This document shows, piece after piece, positions 54,372-64,000 of a stretch of DNA of 64,000 nucleotides. A model generated the notes under the pieces. It saw only the letters and a list, made by a program, of their open reading frames with translations, did not search any database and was not told the DNA's origin. Position 1 is the stretch's first letter. Each line of letters begins with the position of its first letter. Origin of the DNA: Tetrahymena thermophila SB210 (taxonomy: Eukaryota > Ciliophora > Oligohymenophorea > Hymenostomatida > Tetrahymenidae); contig NW_002476355.1 in NCBI RefSeq assembly GCF_000189635.1, positions 186,001 through 250,000 on the forward strand. The letters are read 5' to 3'. Position numbers and translations under genes: made by a program.

Positions 54372-56846
54372 TTTATTTTAGATTTTTCTTTTGTGCAATG
54401 TATTTTATAAATTTAATTCTTTTTGCTTAAATTTTATATTTTATAAATATATATTTAGTAGATATTTTCTTATTTTAAATAACAATAAAAAGAAATACAT
54501 TTATTTATTTATGTATCTTTTATTATTTAAGCAGATAAAAAAATTATTTAGCAACAGGTACAATTTTTAATACAAAAACTCAGGCAAAATTAATTTATGT
54601 TACCTGAAAATTTTCCTTTTTTCTATTTATTTTGATTAAGCTAGAAACTTAAAAATCTGTTTAATCATAACAATAAAGCTTAATTAGCGAAAAAAAAGAT
54701 ATTGATTAATATTACTAGTAATTGAAATCACAAACAGTAAAATGAAAAATTGTTAAATATTTCAATCTAAAAATAAACAACAGATATAAAATATTCCAGT
54801 TTTACTTAATTGCAATCTTTTGTAGAAGTAAATTTCAATTATTTGGGATCTTTTTATAACCTGTCAAATAATTCCGAGTAAAATCCTACAGTTTGTTTAT
54901 TGTGTTTATTATTTTTAGAAAAAAATTTAAAAAAAAGTACTTTACTTTGATATTACAGATTAAATTAGCTGTATGGAATAAAATTTACTTATTACTTTTA
55001 ATTTAAATTTATTAAAATAATGCAAAGCGAATTTAGCTGGGCGTAAGAAGATATACAATAGCTGTAATTTTTAGCTGAAAAACCATTCTTTTTATGAAAG
55101 CTAAATTAATTGTATAAATTTAAAAAATTCATTGAAAATGTAAAATAATTTATAAATACAATAAAGTAAGAATACATTTATTTGATATAAGTAGCTACTG
55201 TCGGTTGTAAATATAATTTAAAGAACATTTATTAAAAATTAAATTATTAACTTTACTAGAATTATTCCTTACATTAAGCAGGTGTAATTCATAAGATAAA
55301 GACAAATACCTATTGTAATTACTATGTAGCGATATTAATTAGCTTTATAATAATAATACTCTCCAAAATTAAAAATACTATTTTTTGTATTCAATTAAAG
55401 TATTCAATTCTGTAATCATTTACAATTATTCTAAAAAGGAGTTTACATTTTTACAGTAAATTAAAAAAATTTATAGATCTGAATGTAAAAAGAAGTTAAA
55501 TTACAAAAGACTGAAAGAAATTTGTTCTATTTATTAATCAAATTTATAAATTTAATAAATAAAGGATTTGTTCATTGATATCTATTTTTTATCACAAACG
55601 AAATAAAGGATTCTAGCCTTTCGAATTAATTTTTATTTTAGTTACTTTAATATAAAGATAAAAATGTTCAAAGAACAATTGTAAATTTTACTCTTTTAAA
55701 AATATTTATAAAATTTGAAAAAGCTATTAAAAACTACAATAGATTCAATCAAATTTTATTTGATTAGCTCTAACTGAGTAGATCGCTTTAGCTATTTAAT
55801 AAATCTATCTATAAAAACAGAAAAAGTATTCTAACTGCTAAGATATATTTAGTTAAATATACAATTTAAATAATACTCCAAATAAAGTTTATTGGGTATG
55901 AATAATTATTATTGCAAACTATTTTCACTTAATAAATTGAATAAAAATTAATAGTTCTAGGAAGGGGGCTTTTAATTAATTATTAGTAACATTCTATTTT
56001 CAAGAATGTTAATTAGATTATTTTTATGAAAAATTGAATACTTAAGGTCTGTCGTTAGCAAAAGTGTAAAATATATAAAGTGTAACAAGATGAACTATAA
56101 GAATTATATGAATCAAATTATTTGGAAAAAACGCTAAAAGCTTCCAAAAAACAAAAATAATTGTATTAATATAATTTATAGTTAAATAATTTATTATAAT
56201 AAATATTTAAAGCACTCTAATTTATTTTTATCAATTTTCTTTTTTTATAAATTATGAAAAAAAATTATTCATTTAATAAATGTAAAATGAATGAAATAAA
56301 TATTTTACTTAATTGAAATTTATCTATTTTTATCATAATAAAGATATTCTAGAAAAAGACATATAAGATGAGCATGATAATTATGATATTTAACTATTTT
56401 AAATAAGATTTCAAGCTTTTATGAAAATTAAAATAGGAACTAGAAATAATAATCAAAAATGTTACTTTCAAAAAATTATAATTCTAAAAAAATAGATATC
56501 TATAGAGATAATATTTAGTAGACAATTACTCCACTTCAAAAGTATAATTTTATTAGAACTAAATTAACAAAGAATTTCTTTCTCAAATGAAAGAAAATAA
56601 TCTCTTTGTAAATGGATAAATAAAATGAATTTATGTTGTTTGTTTGTTTTAGAGTTATGATATTTCTGAAGAAGAAAGATATGATGAAATGATGATATTT
56701 ACATACTCTAATATAAGGCTTCTAGTTTTTTGGAAAATTGAAATAGGTACAATAAATATATATACACTTCATAAAAAGCTACTTTCGAAAAATTTAAATT
56801 GTATGTAACAGATATTTTTCAAAATAATGACATAATATAAAGTGAA
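54372..56846. other. Gene-free interval between copies 7 and 6
   Basis: This is 2.5 kb of AT-rich DNA with no gene recognised on either strand. It carries the upstream motif of copy 6 and the 3' flank of copy 7. Confidence 0.55.
54600..54613 (-). promoter_or_regulatory. Shared upstream motif, copy 6
   Basis: The minus strand reads AAATTTTCAGGTAA about 229 bases upstream of the copy 6 start. An AAAAG acceptor-like site lies shortly before the ATG. Confidence 0.33.
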
Positions 56847-59800
56847 TCACTTTACTCCAAAAGTATTATTTTTTAAGAATTACATCAAGAAAGCATTTTC
56901 TAAAATTAGGTTCATGTTGAAGAGACAAAGTAGCTTTTTGGTAGAATCGAATTAGTTGTAGAATCTGAAGAAAACATGAGTCCATCCTGAAAAAAAGATC
57001 ATAATTACTACTATTATGTAGAAGATAAAAAGATATAAGGAGATTAAATTAATATAGTCGTTGTAACTTTGTTAACTGTTTGAAGAGTAAGTGTCTAAGG
57101 CAGTAAATGAATCGAGCATAAAAACTATGGATCTATATAAATCTCTTATATTTTAGTTAGCGTACTCAGATTGAAGGACTGTTTAAACATTTTATAAATT
57201 TTACTAATATAATTTAAATTAATTATCAAAATCTCCTATAATTTATTTAGATGCTATGATATATCCTCTTTGCATAACTCCTTAATATAAAGATTCACAT
57301 TAGCTTACAGTAAAGTTCGTATTGAATGAACTTGGATAATCTTTAAGTGTAGAGCATATGTTATCTTTAAGAATGCCTAAGTAAATGTTGTTGTAATTAC
57401 TTTGGTCTCTCCTTGGTTGATTTGTTTACAAAAGCGATTATAAATTAGAAATCACTTAATCATTTGTTAAGGTTACATTTGACAAAGATTGATAAGAAAG
57501 TAAGGTATTAGGATCCGATTGACTCAAGTCATATATAAGACTATCAAGCCAAATATTAAAATGGGCAGCTTCATTTTATACTATTTGCACTATAGTATTC
57601 AAAACTGTGATTCTTTCTTTTAGAGTTACTTTGCCTTCGTCCATGTATTTGTTTGAGAATAGAATATTCAAAACAGGCGGAATCATCATAATTACAATAA
57701 TAATCAAAGCTATAGTAACAAGCTTTAAGTCAAAACGAGGGAGACTATTGAAAGAAGCTATCTGTCTTGTTCTTTTCTAGGCTTAGCGTTTTATGTGGGT
57801 TTTAGTTGCAATTGGCATTTCCGCGTTGTTACCTTAAACAACTGTCTTTTTTGTAAATTATGACTAAGCTTTCGTCTACTTTAAGTTGTTGTTTATCTAT
57901 CCATGAGAAGATTGTTATTGAGTTTCGTTTGTTGGGAGATGCTAGTTTTTTTATTGGATTCCTCCGCTGCTAATTTTAGAGGGGTTTTTGGATGGATCTA
58001 CTTAAGCTGGCGGTGAGCCATTTATCTATTGTTTAGCATTTTCTTTTTAAGCCTGCTATTAGTATTTTGTTGGTTTGATCTATTACTTTACCTACATATT
58101 AGTGTTATTACGAGGATTTTGTGATGGGCTTTAAAAGGAAGGACTTTGAACTTGACTTTGTATGTCTCTATTCTTTTATGTCTTAGACCTGTTTTTGTCT
58201 CTTGTAAAAGTACTGTTAGGATGATTTGCTATAGTTTGATCTTTCCTTGAGATTTCTAAGTTCTTTTGATAATATTTCTAACTTTGAAGTTTAGTGTAAT
58301 AAGAAATCAGATCTAATTTGTTAACTGTTTCTTCAATGACATCAATCAGTTTTTGAAGCTTTTCAGGATGGAAGCATCCGAAAAGCTTCAGGATTTCTTC
58401 GCATCTCATGATGTTGTAGACACTTAAAGGTAGAACTGTGAAGATAAGAGTACAAGTGATAATTAGGATAATAATCAGCATCATTATTTACATCAAGCTA
58501 ATATTATCAAATTAATCTTAAGCTTGCTACTAAATCAAATTCTACATATTTTGCATATTAATTTTAAATTCATGCATGTTCTACCAAAGAAAAAGCATGT
58601 TTGAACTATCAAAGTCAATTTCTTTAAATTGTTAAATAATATACATAAATTGAGAAATTGCTGTGATTTATGTTTCATTTTTTTTAACAACTGGATACTC
58701 TCTAGTACCTTCTACGTGGAAAAGTTCAATTTTAAATGGCTAATTGAGTAAATAGTCGTAATAAGGCTGATCTGTATTTTTATCATTCACAAAACTGTAA
58801 AATATATCCTTAAATTGATTAATATAATATTACAGTCTCTGTGTTGAATAAGCCCTATCCTCTTAAAAGTAAGGCTAGCTTGCTGTTATTCCAAGGTAAG
58901 AGAAAACTTTAACCACACTAATTACATCTAAGAAAAGAAAAGAAGCTTGTGTAACTTTATTGAAGTTTTGAATATAAAGTGAATAGCTTTTATTGTTTTA
59001 AACATACAGCATAACAGAAACAGCAACAAAAATGAAGAAAGCAGTGATTCCCATGTAAACCATTGCCTTTAGACCAGACGAAATGTGATTAGATTTGATT
59101 TTTCTGATGATTATTTTCCTCCTTGTTTATTCAGACGTTTTATTGCTGGAGTGAACACTTGACTAATCGTTGTTATTCTCAACATTTTATGTGATAGAAT
59201 GATGAATATTTCTCTTTTTGCCTTCTGATTCTATATTATCTTTATCTGAATTATTTCCATCTTCATCGATGCTCAAGTTATTTTCATGCGTATCTAGAAT
59301 TATTTCATCTAGTTAGTTTACTTTTTGAATATCTTGCAATTGTAAGTTTTATTGCTCTTTTTTAAAAACTTCTTTGTCTAAGCTTAATTTCATTTCTTGA
59401 TTGTAAGTCAGCAAAGACCTAGAAGTATTTTGCTTTGAGATGACTGCGTTTATTTGTTTCGCTTTTATCTATTGCTGGTTTTGATTCATCTTTAATATTT
59501 ATTTGTATGATGTTATCATTTCATTTTAATTTATAGGATCTCTTTCAAAGTCTGATTGAATTTAAATATTTGAATTACTAGGTACTTATTGAATTTTGAA
59601 GTGATTTTCAATTTTAACCATTTTAAAGTCATTATCGTTTGATCCAATCCTCAAATAGCGTGATTCAAGATCATCTTACTCGATTTCCTTAATTAATTCA
59701 TGCTATTCTTAATTAATGTTATGCTCTATTTTTATAACCTCAACTTTTTTGAGAGCTTTAGGATTTTGTACAAATTTCTCACTTTTGCTTCTTGACTGAG

Positions 59801-62800
59801 ATCTCTTTACAACTATCTAACCAGGCTCTACGTTTTTAGGTTCACTGTTATCACTGCTATTTGTTACAAGATCAGGTTGTTTAAATGATAACATTTGATT
59901 ATTGATATTAATATTATTATTGTTGTTGTTGTTATTGTTTGCTCTTGGTGTCGAGCTATTTGACTTAGTTTTTTAAATGTTGATTTGATAATTTTCGCTG
60001 TGAAATTAATTATGAAAATTATAATGAGGACTTGATGGGAAAAACATTTATTCTATTTGCTTGTGATTATTTTCATTTTTCTTGCTCAGCAAGCCTGCTT
60101 GAGACATTGGAGATTGCAAGCTAAGTAAACTAGGATTATGGTTGCCATTCTAGACTCTATTGGGAGGAGGAGCTCCAAATTCACCAAGAAGAGGATTGTT
60201 TTCTAATCTTTATCTGTCTGTGGTAGGTGGAAGAGACATTTAATCTAATCCAGCAGCCTAGTAAAGAAATGAACGTGGTGAAAGAGCTCCTGAGGCTATC
60301 TTTGAATCATGTATATTAGTGTTGCTCTCTTCCATAATTCTATTGCTAATTAAATATTTTTGAAAAAAATAAATTGTTGTATCATGAAATAATCTTACTC
60401 TCTATCATATTCGTTATTAGGATGAGGGCTAAACACGTTGGGAGAAGCGTTAGAAAAATAAACAAAATTTTTATTGTATTTTGTTTAATTCTTAGGTTTG
60501 TGTTACTGAGATATCCTGCTACTGTCTTCACCAAAATCTTTAATGTTAGAAGAAGATTAAATCTTGTTTGGTATGCTGTTCTTCATGTGCCTGTAAAAGC
60601 TACTGTCAATTTCAGAGTTTAAGACTTAAGATTAGTCCATGTTAGCAATATCATAAATGTTGTTCAAATTAATTTACTAGTTCTCATTACTTCCTTGCTT
60701 AGTTGTGTTAGCATCAGTTAATTCCTTAAAAAGTGCATTAACGTTGTTATTTAAAATTTCATTAAGACACATCTTTAAGTGCGAAATATGAGCTTTCCTC
60801 TTAGCTAAATTATCTTCTCTTTTAAAGCTATCTATTTCAACAAACTTGAAGTTCAGACCAATAGAAGTAGTGATGATGCACACCTTAAAACTAATGCTAT
60901 AAATAATATCATCTAAACAAATCTAATCTACGACTTCCTACATCTTATGATGAGATTTAAGATCTTAAACCTTATTTTCCTTCATAAACATAAGTTTCTT
61001 CGAAACAACCAAAATGCTATAAAATACTTTATCGTATTCGCTTACTTCTTGAATACCCCAAATCAAAGGGATCAAATGTTTAATATCAAATCTTCTTAGG
61101 TCATCTTTAAAATTAATTAAATTATAAAAATGTCATTTCAAAAAATAATAAAATTTTTACTTATCGATGAAAGATCTTTAAAAATAAGATTGTATAATTT
61201 TTTTGTTATATCCATAATTTATCCTTCATCACTAATAAAAAGATACTCTTTATCTTAATTTACACTAGTCAGCAAAGAGCAAACTCCAAAGTCATCATTA
61301 ATATTTTCGAGCTTTAATCTGATCATTAATGGTATGATAAATCCCTCACCATTTAACCCAAAAACCATTCTTTACTCTATTTATTTTTTTAAATTGAAAT
61401 AAAAATTCTTTCATCAAAAGTTTTTAAATTAATTTTTATGTTTGTGTTTTTATTTTCTAACAAAAAAAGCTTTAAACTATTTTTTTATAGGTTTTACATT
61501 AAAAATAGACTGAATCAATTTAAAATAAATATAATAATTTAGAACCAAAAGAAAAATCAGAAATATATTTCTATTAATAACTTACTTACAGTAAGTAATA
61601 AAAGTTAATTTAATTTAATTTTTGATTGCTATTTTAGATTTTTTTACATTTAATTGTAAGCAAAATATTTAATGTATTTTTAAATAAAAATTTAATTTAA
61701 TTGATAAATCATGATTGAATTTTCTTAAAAAATGATTTTTATGAAAATGTAATTTTATTGCTGAATTAAAAAATGAATTAATTACCTTTGTTGATGATAT
61801 TCATGTGACCCTTATTCTTAAAATTGCTAATAATGTCATCATGAGTATTATAGAGACCTCTAGGTATTAGGGAGTTCAAAGTTTTTCCTATAATCAATTT
61901 ATTTTCGATTCCATATATTTTTTAAAAAGAGTTTGAAACTTTTTTAATCAAGCCATCTTTTTTAATCAAAGAGGCATAGACTATGCATGCATTCTTAGAA
62001 AAAACTTAAATATTTCTGTCTTAGGTGAGAAGCATTTTTTTAGTTAGATTTTTTGATTTTTTTATGTATTAACTAACTTTAGAGTTCTCAAATTCCAATA
62101 AATTACTATAATGCATTGAATATTACTACAATTCTAAATTATCTGGATTTAAATCATAGAGATATTCAAGTTGTAATTTAAGATCGTTTAAATTTTAATA
62201 TAAAATTCTAGCATATTAATTTACAATTGATAGATCAATGAAATTAGAGCATAAATAATCATAAAATACTCCTGTATTGACAAGCTATTCCTTAAGTAAT
62301 TATTTCATATACTACATATTCTCATCAAATAAAATAGGTGCCATAACAAATATACGTTAATTTTAGTAAGTAGGATTTGAAAAGAATTATTAGAACTCCT
62401 TCTTAATTCTGTACATCAAAATCTATTAAACAAACAAATCTCTTAAGTTAGCATTCTCTGAAATTAGTTTTTACTAACTAATGTAAATTACATTAAAAGA
62501 TTTAGTGGGAATTTTCATAATTTCGAACAGAAAACTAATGTAGCCAAAAGTAACTGAATTTACATAAGAACTCTTTTAATTAGCTCTCAGATATTACTCA
62601 TATAAATTTACTATGTAAAACATAACATACTTTTTACGAAAATCCTATCCAATATACTCTTCGAATTCAAGTTTATTATCTTACTATAATAAATCAAAAT
62701 AAATTAAATTTATAAATTAATTTTATCATAAATAAATTTGAAATTGTGGTAATTATATTTATCCACAAATCAATAGCTAATAAAGTTAAAGAATTATTAT

Positions 62801-63555
62801 TTAGTGAAATCAATAAAAATTATCAACAGCTTAAAAATATTTTTTTGATAATAATTAATTAATAGAATATTTATTCAATAGCAAAATAGTTTAAACACTA
62901 AAATTATATTTTAATTTTTTATAAAATAAATAATTAAATAATAAATTAATTACTCTTTGAAAATCATGGCAAAAACATCTGTAATCATCAGTTTGGCAGT
63001 TTATTTGGTGATTTACATAGAGATTTTCAAATATAAAACCTTATCCATCTCTGATGTAATCTTCATAGAAAAAATTTAAGTTTTTATTCAAAAGACGAAT
63101 GTATATGTCAAGTTAATAAGGGGCTAAATCAGTAAGATCTTGTCTTCCCATGCAATTCTTAAAAGTATTTTTTTGTAAAAAATTGTAAATGACTCTTCCA
63201 AGATGAAATGAGAGAGGAATTGATAGGAGCATTAGCAACGTGAAATTTAAGCTATTTGGGGAAATCAAAAATAATAAAAACATAAGAGACGTGGAACAAT
63301 AATAAGTTATAATCATGGAATAGAAGCAACACATCCTCTCATTAAAATAGGTCTAATCCAAAAAGTAAATTATAATTTTTTATATAGAATATATACAAGA
63401 GAAAGCAGTAAGCACTTTTTCATTAGAGTACTGTAGGAAAAAAGGGAGCATACCTTACTAAATAAATAGCCAAACATCAAAATAAGAAAACCTTTTTGAG
63501 AGCTTATCCCTCTCTAAGAAAGAGTAATCATAGTCATGAAATACTATAAAAAATC
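56847..63555 (-). CDS. Diverged TmcB-like membrane protein, copy 7 (5' part missing, apparent frameshift)
   Basis: Exons seen are 63555-62954, 62683-61786, 61376-61162, 61104-60399 and 60345-56847; the first is the homologue of exon 2 in the other copies. Shared landmarks include HDYDYSF, NLNFFYEDY, a PAS-like half with IIGKTLNSLIPR and HDDIISNF, and NDDFGVCSLL. The four C-terminal membrane helices are present (for example MAVYMGITAFFIFVAVSV-like sequence at 59000-59090). The tail keeps TKKLL. It differs in several ways: an extra 53-bp intron (60346-60398) in the linker, a longer and much less AT-rich linker with Asn runs, and a second long polar loop at 57780-58270. Exon 4 is 215 nt instead of 216; a T6 run at 61199-61204 seems one base short, which breaks the frame. 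The N-terminal exon is not within the last 445 bases, so it lies beyond the window or is lost. Confidence 0.78.
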
Positions 63556-64000
63556 CTATTTATTATTGTCATTTAAAACAATATAAATATTAAAAAATGA
63601 TTTAAATAAATAAAACAAAATTTCTAAAAATTTATTAAGAAATTTATTTTTTCTCTCAAGTCTAAAAGAAATTTACAGTTTTCACTCAAAAAAAATAGAG
63701 TAATTAGTTTGATATTAATTAGTTTTTATTTGTAAATAAATAAATATCTTTGAAAGTATTCTTCAAATTCTTTGTTTTTCAAAGATTCTTTGTTTGTAGA
63801 TCACTTTTCAAATAAAATCTTTATACTCTTAATTAAACATTTATGTTAACAATTTGTAGATAATTTTAAAGTCTTTCTTTTCTATTTCAAGGTAAATCTT
63901 GAGTTTTATTTCTATAAATCTATCTATCTTATTTCAATCAATCAATCTTTTTGTTTGCTTGCTTGTTTGATCGATTAATTATTTTGTATATACTATCAAT
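63556..64000. other. Intron or flank at the right edge
   Basis: An in-phase acceptor (AAATAG) ends at 63556. No exon-1-like sequence follows to its right. The stretch is AT-rich and is most simply part of a long intron 1 of copy 7. Confidence 0.45.

Noticed and set aside
60374-60622. Plus-strand 82-codon open frame
   Set aside because: It is the antisense shadow of the copy 7 linker, which reads as a polar, in-frame sequence on the minus strand and joins through a good intron.
63556-64000. Exon 1 of copy 7 inside the window
   Set aside because: No frame in this stretch shows the YVEIFW block or membrane helices typical of exon 1.
1-64000. Paramecium as the source organism
   Set aside because: Introns of 50-400 bp and long AT-only spacers do not fit Paramecium, whose introns are about 20-35 bp.

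Overview
The window looks like macronuclear-type DNA from a hymenostome ciliate, most likely Tetrahymena or a close relative. It is extremely AT-rich. Long genes can only be read if TAA and TAG mean Gln and TGA is the sole stop. Introns run from about 50 to 400 bp with GTAA...AG ends, which is too long for Paramecium. Most start codons sit in an AAAATG context. No virus-like element, CRISPR array, rRNA or confident tRNA was seen.

The main content is a head-to-tail array, all on the minus strand, of one family of large multi-pass membrane proteins. Copies 1-3 lie at 6113-26153, copies 4-6 at 33870-54371, and a diverged copy 7 at 56847 to the right edge. I rebuilt the exons of copies 1-6 by hand. 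All six have five exons, conserved splice phases, a total exon length divisible by three and products of 1816-1837 residues. The proteins have an N-terminal multi-helix membrane block, a cytosolic helical region, a PAS-like domain split by intron 3, a long Gln/Asn/Ser-rich linker, and four C-terminal membrane helices enclosing two extracytoplasmic loops. This matches the ciliate TmcB-type PAS membrane proteins, whose ligand and function I do not know. Exon 4 is exactly 216 nt in copies 1-6 and 215 nt in copy 7, so copy 7 appears to have lost one base in a homopolymer.

Between copies 3 and 4 lies a 7.7 kb interval with a different plus-strand gene (29397-32669). It is built of nine exons of exactly 90 bp. 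Each encodes one 30-residue leucine-rich repeat, is bounded by phase-2 introns and is separated from the next by 185-302 bp introns that resemble one another. A tenth, terminal exon closes the frame with TGA. The 5' end was not found; an eroded module appears to precede the first intact one. The same interval holds three hairpin-forming sites that stand out from the AT background.

The left edge (2-79) carries the last codons of an unidentified plus-strand gene, followed by about 6 kb without a recognisable gene. Five of the six array members share a motif, ATTTTCAGGTAA or close to it, upstream of the start codon. It may be a 5'-UTR splice donor or a regulatory site.

The array reads as a locally expanded sensor or receptor family that has diverged mainly in its linker and loops. 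It is interrupted by a second, independently expanding repeat gene.
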